From NCBI GenBank assembly GCA_937894935.1, contig CALAYC010000292.1, forward strand, positions 1-21,237: a stretch of 21,237 bases of DNA, in the 5' to 3' direction. Source of the DNA: an uncultured Verrucomicrobiota bacterium. GTDB taxonomy: Bacteria > Verrucomicrobiota > Verrucomicrobiia > Limisphaerales > JADLHS01. Positions within the stretch are counted from its first letter, which is position 1. The number at the start of each line of letters is the position of its first letter. The position numbers and the translations under genes are program-made. This document shows, piece by piece, positions 1 through 8,160 of the stretch. The notes under the pieces were generated by a model. The model ran no database searches and had not been told where the DNA came from. It worked only from the letters and a program-made list of their open reading frames with translations.

Positions 1-1677
1 GCCCGCCACACCGCGCACCTGCGCCTGACCACCGAGATTGCCTTCCGTCCCGACTTCACGCGCGACACGAGTGACTTCCGACGCAAACGCATTCAACTGA
101 TCCACCATCGTGTTGATGGTGTCTTTCAGTTCGCGGATTTCGCCTTTCACATCCACCGTGATTTTCCGCGACAAGTCGCCACGCGCGACCGCAGTTGTTA
201 CCTCCGCAATGTTGCGCACCTGCGCCGTGAGATTCGTCGCCATGGCGTTGACCGAATCCGTGAGATCTTTCCACGTACCCGCCACGCCCGGCACTTCGGC
301 CTGACCACCGAGAATTCCTTCCGTACCGACTTCGCGCGCCACGCGCGTCACTTCCGCAGCAAATCCGTTCAATTGATCCACCATCGTGTTAATGGTGTTT
401 TTCAATTCGAGAATTTCCCCCCGCACATCCACGGTGATCTTGCGCGACAAATCGCCTTTTGCGACCGCAGTCGTCACGTCGGCAATGTTGCGCACCTGCG
501 ACGTCAGATTATTCGCCATCAGATTCACGTTATCCGTGAGATCCTTCCATGTTCCCGCCACACCGGGCACCATGGCCTGACCGCCGAGTTTGCCTTCCGT
601 TCCGACTTCGCGCGCGACCCGCGTTACTTCGGAGGCAAACGCGTTCAATTGGTCCACCATGACATTGATCGTGTCCTTGAGTTCGAGAATTTCGCCCTTC
701 ACATCCACGGTGATCTTGCGCGACAAATCACCACGCGCTACAGCGGTAGTCACTTGCGCGATGTTGCGCACTTGCGCCGTGAGATTCGACGCCATGGAAT
801 TGACGTTGTCCGTGAGATCTTTCCACGTTCCCGCCACGCCCGGCACGGCGGCCTGACCGCCAAGTTTGCCTTCCGTTCCAACTTCCCGCGCGACCCGCGT
901 CACTTCAGAAGCGAACGAACGCAACTGATCCACCATGACGTTAATCGCCTCCTTGAGCTGCAGAATTTCCCCGCGCACATCCACGGTGATTTTTTTGGAT
1001 AAGTCGCCGTTCGCCACCGCAATAGTCACTTCCGCGATATTGCGCACCTGCGCCGTGAGATTGCCCGCCATCTGATTGACGGATTCGGTGAGTTCGCGCC
1101 ACACGCCAGACACGCGTTTCACCTGCGCCTGACCGCCGAGTTTGCCTTCCGTGCCGACTTCGCGCGCGACGCGAATCACTTCCACGGAAAAATCCGCCAA
1201 CTGCTCGACCATGCCGTTAACGAGTTTCGCCGTGCGCAAATACTCGCCTTGCAACGGTCGTCCCTCGACTTCGAGCGGAACAGATTGAGTTAAATCTCCT
1301 TTCGCGACCGCACCGATAACGCGCCCCATTTCAACCGTCGGACGTGAAAGTTCATCCACGATCGCATTAACCGCTTCGATACGATCCGCCCACGCGCCCG
1401 TGGCATCGCCGAGCACGAGGCGTTCGCCGATTTTACCTTTGCGCGCCACCTCACTGCGCAATCCCGAAAGACTCTGGTCAAAGCGCTCCATCCGACCGGC
1501 GACCTCGTTGAACGTATCTGCCAGTTTGCCATCGAGGCCGAGGGCGTCGGAGGGAAGTCGCGCGCTGAAATTGCCTTCCTTCAGTTTGATGAGTGCGGCG
1601 AGTAACTGGCGTTTGAAAGGTTCATCCATGTGGGTGTGCCCATTGCGAATGGTGCGCACGATAGCCGCTTTTTTCAT
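1..1677 (-). CDS. Poly-HAMP sensor protein, N-terminal part of a probable hybrid histidine kinase (partial)
   Basis: The minus-strand frame is open for 559 codons from an ATG at 1675-1677 to the left edge, so the C-terminus is missing. Residues 1-188 hold degenerate HAMP-like segments. Residues 189-556 are four consecutive 92-residue units, each with the same pattern: TWKDLTDNVN, then QVRNIA, GDLSRKITVDV, INVMVDQL and VAREVGTEGKLGGQA. Such arrays are known from group III hybrid kinases (fungal Nik1/Os1) and large bacterial cytoplasmic kinases, where they precede GAF, HisKA, HATPase and REC domains; those would lie left of position 1. No membrane helix is visible, so the protein is probably cytoplasmic. 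A second in-frame ATG lies at 1627-1629, and neither start has a Shine-Dalgarno sequence. The gene is divergent from the kinase operon beginning at 1995. The poly-HAMP identity is firm; the kinase function is inferred. Confidence 0.9.
   Translation of the reverse strand, partial: MKKAAIVRTIRNGHTHMDEPFKRQLLAALIKLKEGNFSARLPSDALGLDGKLADTFNEVAGRMERFDQSLSGLRSEVARKGKIGERLVLGDATGAWADRIEAVNAIVDELSRPTVEMGRVIGAVAKGDLTQSVPLEVEGRPLQGEYLRTAKLVNGMVEQLADFSVEVIRVAREVGTEGKLGGQAQVKRVSGVWRELTESVNQMAGNLTAQVRNIAEVTIAVANGDLSKKITVDVRGEILQLKEAINVMVDQLRSFASEVTRVAREVGTEGKLGGQAAVPGVAGTWKDLTDNVNSMASNLTAQVRNIAQVTTAVARGDLSRKITVDVKGEILELKDTINVMVDQLNAFASEVTRVAREVGTEGKLGGQAMVPGVAGTWKDLTDNVNLMANNLTSQVRNIADVTTAVAKGDLSRKITVDVRGEILELKNTINTMVDQLNGFAAEVTRVAREVGTEGILGGQAEVPGVAGTWKDLTDSVNAMATNLTAQVRNIAEVTTAVARGDLSRKITVDVKGEIRELKDTINTMVDQLNAFASEVTRVAREVGTEGNLGGQAQVRGVAG
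10..1113 (-). repeat. Four tandem 276-bp HAMP-coding repeats
   Basis: Four in-frame units of 276 bp (92 codons) lie at 838-1113, 562-837, 286-561 and 10-285. The protein copies are nearly identical, while the DNA copies differ by many synonymous changes plus a few replacements. They therefore look like an old array kept by selection rather than a fresh duplication. A fifth unit begins at the window edge (residues VAG). The segment at about 1114-1340 is a related but degenerate copy that keeps VAREVGTEGKLGGQA. Confidence 0.9.
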
Positions 1678-1994
1678 AATGTTTGATCAGCTTGGCCGAC
1701 TGAGGAACTGATTTCTGGTCACGCAGTTCAGCGCGAAACTCACCGGCCCATCGCCGCCCTCGGACGCAAAAATCGGGAGAGTTTAATTATCTAATGATGA
1801 ATTTAACTATCGTGGATTCCCCGAGATCGAACTCAGGTTTTTTATGAGGCCCTCTCAGCAAGATGCCGAATGCCGCCCGGGCTGCGGGTCGCGGTCAAAC
1901 GTTCCGTAAAACTTTGATTTGGCTAATGGCGACGGGTTGATGTTATGTTTTGGCAACAACGCCGGGCAGCAGTGAGCCGTTCACATTTGGGGAA
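1678..1994. other. Divergent intergenic region
   Basis: This 317-bp gap separates the minus-strand poly-HAMP gene from the plus-strand kinase operon. I see no convincing gene in it; the last 45 bp could be coding if the kinase starts at the TTG at 1950. The most distinctive part is an AT-rich patch at 1781-1810. Upstream of the kinase there is a possible -35 (TTGATT, 1914-1919) but no good -10 at the right distance. Regulation of both sides from here is likely but unproven. Confidence 0.6.
1781..1807. promoter_or_regulatory. AT-rich imperfect inverted repeat, possible operator/promoter
   Basis: GTTTAATT (1781-1788) and AATTTAAC (1800-1807) form an inverted repeat matching at 7 of 8 positions around an 11-nt spacer. 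The surrounding 30 bp (1781-1810) are about five-sixths A/T in a GC-rich background. On the minus strand it contains GATAAT (1791 to 1786), a 5/6 match to a -10 box for the poly-HAMP gene, but no good -35 stands at the proper distance. It may be a regulator site between the divergent genes. Confidence 0.35.
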
Positions 1995-3746
1995 ATGAAA
2001 AAACCCAACAACAAACCAGTTTCGGACTTCGTAGTTTTAATTCGGGTATTGGTCTTAACCGGCTGGCTGGCCACCGGTCCCGCCATCAATGCCGCAACCT
2101 GCAGCGTCCATGCGGAACCGATCGCCGAGGCAACCTCTTCGCTCTTCTACTTTCAAACAGAAGCACGATCCGTTTTGCACGACAGCAATCTCCTCTTCGC
2201 CGGCGGCATTGGACTGTTAGCCGTCGTGGGATTGCTCGCCGCCGTCTCCATCCGAACGGATACGCGTCCGGCGGCCGAAGTAGAACGCGACCTGCAAAAA
2301 AGCCGCGTTCTGCTCGATTCGATTCTGGACCATGCGCCGGCATTGATGTGGTTGAGTGACGCGGAAGGACGATTTTTGTTTGTGAACCGGCGATTTGAAC
2401 AGGTGACCGGTCGCACCCGTTCTGAGGTGGAAGGGAAAACCTACGCCGAAGTTTGGCCCGGGGAATTCGCCACCTTGATGCATTCTCATCAACGTCAGGC
2501 GTTGGAGTCGCCCTCCTCTTCCGAAGTGGAAATACAGATACCGGTCGCCTCAGGAAATCAGACGCACTGGTGCGTGAGTTTTCCGGTGCGCGATGAACAG
2601 GGTAAAATTTACGCGACTGCGACCATTGCCACGGACATTTCCGAAAGAAAAAAAGCCGAAGAGGAACGCGACCGTTTTTTTACCTTGTCGCTCGACCTGC
2701 TATGCGTCGCGCATGCGGACGGCACGATGAAATGGATGAACAGCGCCATAACCAAAATGCTCGGTTGGCAACCGGAAGAAGTAGTGGCGAAACCGTTCCT
2801 TCAACTGGTGCATCCGGATGATCATGCCGCCGTAATGGAAGGCGTCGAACAGCAAGTCCGACACGGTCAACCGGTGGTGCATTTCGAAGTGCGTTTCCGA
2901 CATAAAGATGGTTCGTGGCGGGTGCTGTCGTGGAACTCGATGCCGTATGGCGATTTAATGTACGCCGTCGGTCGCGACGTCACTGAACAAAAGCAGGACA
3001 ACGAACGCATCGCGCAACTTCATGTCGCCTTGCAACGACGCGCTGCATTGCTCGAAGCGTCCAACAAAGAGCTGGAAGCGTTCTCCTATTCTGTGTCGCA
3101 CGATTTGCGCGCCCCGCTGCGACACATTGATGGATTCGTGGATTTATTGCGCAAGACCAACGAAGCGCGCCTCGACGATCAAGGGCGTCGGTATTTGAAG
3201 ATCATCGCGGATTCAGCCAAACGCATGGGCGTTTTGATTGATGACCTGTTGGTGTTCTCGCGGATGGGCCGGGCAGATTTGCGATACCAGCCCGTGGACA
3301 CCGCGGCGTTAGTTCAGGAAACCATCCGTTTGCAACAACAGGAAGCAGCCAACCGCCAGATTTCATGGCAAATCGGGACGCTGCCGCAAGTCGTCGCCGA
3401 TCTCGGCATGCTGAAGCAGGTGTGGGCAAACCTGATTGGCAACGCCGTAAAATTTACGCGCCCGCGTACCCCGGCTCTCATTGAAATCGGCTGCGATTCG
3501 TCGCGGGCCGATGAGCATAAATTTTTCGTGCGCGATAATGGCGTCGGGTTTGACATGACGTATGTGGAAAAATTATTCGGCGTATTTCAGCGCCTGCATC
3601 GCGTCGAGGAATTCGAAGGCACCGGCATCGGTCTGGCCAATGTGCGGCGGATTATTCTCCGGCACGGCGGACGAACCTGGGCTGAGGGCAAAGTTGACGG
3701 TGGCGCCACATTCTATTTTACTCTGCCCAAGGCGCACGCCGTTTAA
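1995..3746 (+). CDS. Membrane PAS-PAS sensor histidine kinase
   Basis: Numbering is from the ATG at 1995 (583 aa). The order is an N-terminal hydrophobic signal-anchor (about 12-32), a short periplasmic segment, a second membrane helix (about 66-86), PAS 1 (about 102-220), PAS 2 (about 229-335), a short coiled linker, HisKA with the phospho-accepting His369 in SVSHDLRAPL, and HATPase_c. The HATPase has the N-box Asn483 in NLIGNAVKF, G1 DNGVGF (514-519) and G2 GTGIGL (542-547). The catalytic part resembles the bacteriophytochrome-type kinases usually paired with Rcp1 regulators. Such a regulator follows after 3 bp, so it is the likely phosphate acceptor. The frame stays open to a TTG at 1950, adding 15 residues; the ATG is preferred because it places a basic MKK head before the hydrophobic segment. 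The ligand is unknown. Confidence 0.93.
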   Translation: MKKPNNKPVSDFVVLIRVLVLTGWLATGPAINAATCSVHAEPIAEATSSLFYFQTEARSVLHDSNLLFAGGIGLLAVVGLLAAVSIRTDTRPAAEVERDLQKSRVLLDSILDHAPALMWLSDAEGRFLFVNRRFEQVTGRTRSEVEGKTYAEVWPGEFATLMHSHQRQALESPSSSEVEIQIPVASGNQTHWCVSFPVRDEQGKIYATATIATDISERKKAEEERDRFFTLSLDLLCVAHADGTMKWMNSAITKMLGWQPEEVVAKPFLQLVHPDDHAAVMEGVEQQVRHGQPVVHFEVRFRHKDGSWRVLSWNSMPYGDLMYAVGRDVTEQKQDNERIAQLHVALQRRAALLEASNKELEAFSYSVSHDLRAPLRHIDGFVDLLRKTNEARLDDQGRRYLKIIADSAKRMGVLIDDLLVFSRMGRADLRYQPVDTAALVQETIRLQQQEAANRQISWQIGTLPQVVADLGMLKQVWANLIGNAVKFTRPRTPALIEIGCDSSRADEHKFFVRDNGVGFDMTYVEKLFGVFQRLHRVEEFEGTGIGLANVRRIILRHGGRTWAEGKVDGGATFYFTLPKAHAV

Positions 3747-3749
3747 AGT

Positions 3750-4199
3750 ATGGCATCCCACAAACGCATCCTGCTCGCGGAAGACAACGACCATGACGTG
3801 GAATTAACCCTGGCCGCCCTGGCTGAACACAATCTCGCCGACGACGTAGTCGTCGCGCGCGATGGGGCCGAGGCATTGGATTATTTATATCAACGCGGTC
3901 GCTTCGCCGGGCACACCAACGGCCTCCCGGCAGTCGTGATGCTGGACTTGAAAATGCCCAAGGTAGATGGCCTCGAAGTTTTGCGATGCATCCGCAATGA
4001 TCCCGCGTTGCGTTCGCTTCCGGCCGTAATGGTCACATCCTCGCGCGAGGAACAGGACTTGATCCGGAGTTATGAACTGGGCGTCAACGCGTACGTCGTG
4101 AAGCCGGTCGATTTCGAAAAGTTTGTAACCTCGATCAAAAACATTGGTCTCTTCTGGGCAACGATCAATGAGCCGCCGCCAGGTATTATGAAACGATGA
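3750..4199 (+). CDS. Single-domain response regulator, Rcp1 type
   Basis: This 149-residue protein is a lone receiver domain. It has the acidic pair Glu11/Asp12, the phosphorylation site Asp66 in LDLKMP, the switch Thr96 in MVTSS, and Lys118 in YVVKP. The insert at about residues 47-60 (YQRGRFAGHTNGLP) and the KNIGLFWATINEPPP tail are typical of the Rcp1 family, which accepts phosphate from phytochrome-like kinases. It has no DNA-binding or enzymatic output domain, so it probably shuttles phosphate or acts by protein contact. It starts 3 bp after the upstream kinase and its stop overlaps the ATG of the hybrid kinase (ATGA), so the three genes are probably one transcript with coupled translation. 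Confidence 0.93.
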   Translation: MASHKRILLAEDNDHDVELTLAALAEHNLADDVVVARDGAEALDYLYQRGRFAGHTNGLPAVVMLDLKMPKVDGLEVLRCIRNDPALRSLPAVMVTSSREEQDLIRSYELGVNAYVVKPVDFEKFVTSIKNIGLFWATINEPPPGIMKR

Positions 4200-6127
4200 G
4201 TTATCAGTCTGTACAGCCCAAGCGAATGATCCGGGTACTGCACCTGGAAGACACCGAAGCGGATCATTTTCTGATGCGGGAGATGTTAACGGCGGAAGGG
4301 TTTGAAGGAGAGTTCCGTCTGGCGCGCAATCAACGCGAATTTGAAAGCGCCATGAAGCAAGAGCGCTTTGACCTGATCATCTCGGATTTTTCACTTCCCT
4401 CCTACGACGGTCTTCGCGCGCTGTCTCTGGCCGAACAACTTCAGAAAGGCGTTCCGTTTATTTTTTTCTCCGCCACCATCGGCGAGGAAACCGCCGTTGA
4501 AAGTCTTAAAACGGGCGCAACCGATTACGTTCTCAAACAACGTCCCCGCCGCCTCGTGGCCGCCGTGCGCCGGGCTTTGCGGGAAGCGCACGAACGCCAA
4601 CGCCGCGAACAGGCGGAACAGAAAATCCGCGAACAGGCCGCGCTGTTGGATCAAGCACACGACGCCATCATCGTTTGCGATCTTGAAGATCGCGTGACGT
4701 TCTGGAATCGCAGCGCGACGCGCATTTACGGATGGAATGCCGAGGAAGCATTGGGGCGGCGCGTCAGTGAATTATTGTCCGAACAATTAACTCTCACCTT
4801 CGAAGAAGCGCGGCACGCCGTGATGACGGTTGGTGAGTGGAGCGGTGAATTGGCGCAACAAACCCGCGAGGGTCGCCCCCTGACGGTGCGCAGCAGTTGG
4901 ACGCTCTTGCGCAACGCCGCCGGCCAACCCACCGCCAGGCTCATTATCAGCACCGACATCACCGAGCAGAAAACGCTGGAAGAAAAATTTCTCCGCGCGC
5001 AACGCCTCGAAAGCCTTGGCATTCTCGTCGGCGGAATTGCGCACGATTTGAACAACGCCTTGGCGCCGATTCTGATGGGGGCCGGCCTGTTGGAAACATC
5101 GCCCTTACCGCCGCGATACGCCAGTGTCGTGGAAACCATCCGGAACAGCGCATTGCGCGGTTCGGAAATGGTGCAACAGATTCTGACGTTTGCCCGCGGC
5201 AGCGGCGGTCAACGCACCACCATTCAGGTGCAACAGCTTGTGCGGGAAATGGGCAAAATTATCGCCGACACTTTTCCTAAATCCATCGTGTGTCGCGTGC
5301 AAACGGACTTCGACTGCAAACCGGTAGCCGGTTATCCGATTCAACTGCATCAGGTCATCATGAACCTGTGCATCAATGCGCGCGACGCCATGCCCAAAGG
5401 CGGCATGCTGGTTCTTGGCACCAAGAATGTAACCGTGGATGCCGCCACCGCGGCGGCGCATCCGGGTGTAACGCCGGGAAATTTTGTCTGCCTCAGCGTA
5501 CGCGACACCGGCACAGGCATTCCGCCGGAACAGCTGTCCCAGATTTTCCAACCGTTCTTCACCACCAAAGCGCCGGGACACGGCACGGGACTCGGTTTAT
5601 CCACGTCTCAAACGATCGTTCGGAACCACGGCGGATTCATCAAGGTCGAGAGTACCGTGGGCCGCGGCACGGAATTCAAAGTGTTTCTTCCCGCCGTCGC
5701 CACCGCTGAACCCGAAGCCAAACCCGCCGCACCCGCGCCGTGGCCCAGCGGCCATGGCGAACACATTCTGGTGGTGGACGACGAAGCCGCAATTCTCGCA
5801 CTCGCGCAATCAACTTTGGAAACCTACGGCTACAAAGTTTTCACGGCGGCGAGTGGACCTTCTGCAATTCTGACGTTCTCGCGCGAACAGGAGCGGATTC
5901 AACTCGTGATCATGGACAAATCCATGCCGTTCATGGACGGCGCGGCGACCATCAACGCCCTGCGCAAAATTAAACCCGACATCAAAGTCGTCACCAGCAG
6001 CGGTCACGATCTGCACAAACGCACGGAGACGGACGTTTACATCAAAGCAGTGGGACTTCTGGAGAAGCCGTTCACCGTGGAAAAACTCCTGACCACGGTT
6101 CACGAAGCACTGACCCAACAAGCCTGA
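4196..6127 (+). CDS. Hybrid histidine kinase, REC-PAS-HisKA-HATPase-REC
   Basis: This soluble 643-residue protein has these domains: REC 1 (about 11-125; Glu18/Asp19, Asp64 in SDFSLP, Lys114 in YVLKQ), a short coiled coil, PAS (about 145-260), HisKA with His283 in GGIAHDLNNAL, HATPase_c (N-box Asn394 in NLCINARDAM; DTGTGIP 437-443; GTGLGL 463-468), an Ala/Pro-rich linker (about 501-520), and REC 2 (about 523-640; Asp574 in VIMDKSMP, Lys624 in LLEKPF). The HisKA/HATPase type is the NtrB-like class that often carries a C-terminal receiver. An N-terminal receiver suggests that its activity is set by another kinase, plausibly the one encoded at 1995-3746. Its ATG overlaps the stop of the Rcp1-like gene. 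No output domain is present, so the final phosphate acceptor must be encoded elsewhere. Confidence 0.93.
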   Translation: MSYQSVQPKRMIRVLHLEDTEADHFLMREMLTAEGFEGEFRLARNQREFESAMKQERFDLIISDFSLPSYDGLRALSLAEQLQKGVPFIFFSATIGEETAVESLKTGATDYVLKQRPRRLVAAVRRALREAHERQRREQAEQKIREQAALLDQAHDAIIVCDLEDRVTFWNRSATRIYGWNAEEALGRRVSELLSEQLTLTFEEARHAVMTVGEWSGELAQQTREGRPLTVRSSWTLLRNAAGQPTARLIISTDITEQKTLEEKFLRAQRLESLGILVGGIAHDLNNALAPILMGAGLLETSPLPPRYASVVETIRNSALRGSEMVQQILTFARGSGGQRTTIQVQQLVREMGKIIADTFPKSIVCRVQTDFDCKPVAGYPIQLHQVIMNLCINARDAMPKGGMLVLGTKNVTVDAATAAAHPGVTPGNFVCLSVRDTGTGIPPEQLSQIFQPFFTTKAPGHGTGLGLSTSQTIVRNHGGFIKVESTVGRGTEFKVFLPAVATAEPEAKPAAPAPWPSGHGEHILVVDDEAAILALAQSTLETYGYKVFTAASGPSAILTFSREQERIQLVIMDKSMPFMDGAATINALRKIKPDIKVVTSSGHDLHKRTETDVYIKAVGLLEKPFTVEKLLTTVHEALTQQA

Positions 6128-6133
6128 CGGCGA

Positions 6134-6155
6134 AATCCTCGGCAGCGGAAGGATT
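6134..6155. terminator. Weak hairpin in a convergent gap
   Basis: AATCCT (6134-6139) and AGGATT (6150-6155) form a 6-bp stem with a 10-nt loop in the 27-bp space between the convergent hybrid kinase and hydrolase genes. The position would suit a two-way terminator, but there is no T-tract on either side and the stem is short. Confidence 0.25.
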
Positions 6156-7261
6156 CAATCCGCAAGCGCTGTCACTCCGCGCGGAACAAGTTTCGTTCCC
6201 AGCCAGCGCTCTACCGGTTTGATCAGCTCATGCATCCACACTGATATCGCGAGATGATTTGCCGGCGAAACTTGTAGAAATTCAGTCTCACCGCCAGCGA
6301 CGGATCGCAACGCCGCAATGTCCTCCGGCGGGCAAATCTCATCCTTCTCTCCGCTGATCAACAAGACCGGCACGCGCACCTTTCGCATCGCGGCCTCGCC
6401 CGACCACCCGGTCCAATCCAGTTCCAATCGTTCCGCAGCCAGCGCGACTGCTTTCCTTGCGGCGGACGCAGAAATCGGAAGTTTCAGTAATCGCACCAGT
6501 CGTTCAAACGTTTCGTCCGGTCGATTGTACGGAGCGATCGCGACGACCGTACGCACGCGTGAATCATCCGCCGCCCAGTGCAACGCCAGGGTTGCGCCAT
6601 AGGAAAATCCCATCACGCCAATCGCTTCATCGCATTCGCCGTAGGCTTGCAAATAATCGAGCACCTGTTTCAAATCCGCGACTTCCTGTTTGCCAAATGT
6701 AATTTGAGCTCCGCCGGATTTACCGTGACCACGCAAGTCCACCAGCACGACCCGATAACCCGACTGCGCGAGTTGCAGCGCCCACGGCAACATAAATTCT
6801 TTGGTCAACATGTAACCGTGCAACAATACAATCGTCGCGCGATGAATCTGCGGCAGCGGTTGCACCACATAATTTGTCTTCGGCTGAACCGTCAGAGTTA
6901 AATGCCCTTTGCCGTGCTCGTTGGTTTCCAGGACCGAAGCCACCTCGCAACCGTAATCCTGCGGCGGAAACGAAAGTATCTCCAATTCCACAGCGGGATC
7001 GCCTACCGACACATGCGCTTTGACCAAAGGCGACTCAATTCGCGGCGGCGTGAGGATGGCTTCATATTGTCCCCACACATTCTGGAGATCGTTTAACATT
7101 ACCGCCGTCGCTTGCCGGTTGGGCGCCGTGATAATGCGATGCGCTACAAATCGACTGGGCACGCACCCCATAAGCAACACCGCGAACAACAAAACGATTA
7201 AACCGCGATTCGCCGAACAGCTTAAACGCCGGAGATTTTGAACTGTGCGGCAAGTGGTCAT
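6155..7261 (-). CDS. Lipoprotein alpha/beta hydrolase
   Basis: This 368-residue protein, counted from the ATG at 7259-7261, starts with a lipoprotein signal ending in the lipobox LLMGC (Cys33), so it is probably anchored in an envelope membrane. The region of about 140-350 is a serine alpha/beta hydrolase: VLLHGY (oxyanion segment), DLRGHGKSGG, nucleophile Ser220 in GFSYG, acid Asp307 in SGEKDE, and base His336 in PANHLA. The fold and triad are clear. The substrate is not; lysophospholipase, esterase and peptidase members all look like this. The frame could extend to a TTG at 7286-7288 (nine more residues), but the ATG gives a normal-length lipoprotein signal. It lies 134 bp downstream of the signal peptidase gene in the same direction and converges with the hybrid kinase gene. 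Confidence 0.9.
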   Translation of the reverse strand: MTTCRTVQNLRRLSCSANRGLIVLLFAVLLMGCVPSRFVAHRIITAPNRQATAVMLNDLQNVWGQYEAILTPPRIESPLVKAHVSVGDPAVELEILSFPPQDYGCEVASVLETNEHGKGHLTLTVQPKTNYVVQPLPQIHRATIVLLHGYMLTKEFMLPWALQLAQSGYRVVLVDLRGHGKSGGAQITFGKQEVADLKQVLDYLQAYGECDEAIGVMGFSYGATLALHWAADDSRVRTVVAIAPYNRPDETFERLVRLLKLPISASAARKAVALAAERLELDWTGWSGEAAMRKVRVPVLLISGEKDEICPPEDIAALRSVAGGETEFLQVSPANHLAISVWMHELIKPVERWLGTKLVPRGVTALAD

Positions 7262-7319
7262 TGATTGCGCCGCATTGCAACACAGCAAATCGCCAACAGC
7301 AAGCGCACAACGAATGACA

Positions 7320-7334
7320 ACTGCGCGTCGCAGT
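7320..7334 (-). terminator. Short GC-rich hairpin after the signal peptidase gene
   Basis: ACTGCG (7320-7325) and CGCAGT (7329-7334) form a perfect 6-bp stem with a 3-nt loop, in the gap between lepB and the downstream hydrolase gene. Read on the minus strand it is followed by a mildly T-rich stretch (TTGTCATTCGTTG) but not a true T-tract, so it is at best a weak terminator. Confidence 0.3.
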
Positions 7335-7395
7335 CGGAATGGGGATACAACTGATGGAGTAATTTGACGCAGCGATTAATACGCGCGCCAAAAGG

Positions 7396-7968
7396 TCAGG
7401 GCGTAATCGTCCCGAGAATGTTCTGACGTCGAACAGCGCCGTAGCAGCGGCTGTCAGCGCTGTTGTAGCGATTGTCTCCCAGAACGAAGTATTGATCGAC
7501 GCCGCAAATCCAGAATTGCGCTTTATAGCGGCCTTCGGGATAGGTACGAGTTTCCAGCGCAAGATAGGGCTCGTTCAGCAACGTGCCGTTGACGAAAACT
7601 TTTCCGTCTTGAACCAGGACGCTATCGCCCGGTTTAGCCACAACACGCTTTACGGCGTAACCGTTCGTTTCAGGATCACGCAACACGACAATCTCCTCGG
7701 GCTTGGGTTTGCGAAACAACAACGCCGCGCGATTCAGCAAATACAGCTTCTTGTCCGGCAACGTAGGCAACATGCTCCGGCCTTCGATCTGGACCGTTTG
7801 CATCAGATTATTTCGCACAAATTCCGAAAATCCGTAAATCAACGCGCCGAGCACCGCGAAGACCACGATCTGCTTCAACAACAAAGCCCCGAACGACACC
7901 AAAAAATTTTGCGCGCGACTTTCCGTGGCGAAGCTGACGGTAGGACATTCGACTTGTTGCATTTTCAT
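7396..7968 (-). CDS. lepB: Signal peptidase I (S26 family)
   Basis: This enzyme cleaves signal peptides from exported proteins at the outer face of the cytoplasmic membrane. The 190-residue protein has one N-terminal membrane helix (about 29-49), box B with the nucleophile Ser65 in EGRSMLPTL, box C/D with the general base Lys107 in YAVKRVVAKPGD, and box E GDNRYNSADSR (164-174). These are the defining Ser/Lys-dyad motifs. The length matches the compact single-helix form rather than the larger two-helix E. coli LepB. Start codons occur at 7966-7968 and, two codons later, at 7960-7962. It is divergent from the membrane protein gene at 8161. Several proteins in the window carry export signals that such an enzyme could process, but that is not evidence of a special link. 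Confidence 0.95.
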   Translation of the reverse strand: MKMQQVECPTVSFATESRAQNFLVSFGALLLKQIVVFAVLGALIYGFSEFVRNNLMQTVQIEGRSMLPTLPDKKLYLLNRAALLFRKPKPEEIVVLRDPETNGYAVKRVVAKPGDSVLVQDGKVFVNGTLLNEPYLALETRTYPEGRYKAQFWICGVDQYFVLGDNRYNSADSRCYGAVRRQNILGTITP

Positions 7969-8001
7969 AACGCCGGTTTCAAACGCTGCGATCCGTCATA
8001 A

Positions 8002-8030
8002 ATTCTCCATTTTCAGGCACGGGCCGACAA
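8002..8030 (-). promoter_or_regulatory. Candidate promoter for lepB
   Basis: On the minus strand, TTGTCG (8030 to 8025, 4/6 to the -35 consensus) and GAGAAT (8007 to 8002, 4/6 to the -10 consensus) are separated by exactly 17 bp. They would start a transcript about 25-30 nt before the lepB ATG. The matches are moderate, so this is only a candidate. Confidence 0.35.
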
Positions 8031-8133
8031 TCGTGGTGAACTCCGGAACGTCGCCCCGGGAGAACTACGCAGGCAGCGGGAGGGGCGTCATTGATTCCGG
8101 CAATGGATGAGAACATTTATCAATTAACACCAT

Positions 8134-8139
8134 TAGAAT
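8134..8139 (+). promoter_or_regulatory. Possible -10 box for the 8161 operon
   Basis: TAGAAT matches the -10 consensus at 5 of 6 positions and lies 21 bp before the ATG at 8161, which would give a leader of about 15 nt. No recognisable -35 stands 16-18 bp upstream, so support is weak. Confidence 0.25.
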
Positions 8140-8160
8140 GGCACTGCTACCGTCGCCCCC

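Noticed and set aside
373..1002. Plus-strand open frame of 209 codons (and related short frames at 110-304, 386-580, 590-856)
   Set aside because: It lies antisense to the poly-HAMP gene and repeats with the same 276-bp period. Its His/Arg-rich translation is a by-product of the repeated minus-strand codons.
10..1113. CRISPR-like or mobile repeat array
   Set aside because: The 276-bp units are coding, in frame, and encode HAMP domains; there are no spacers.
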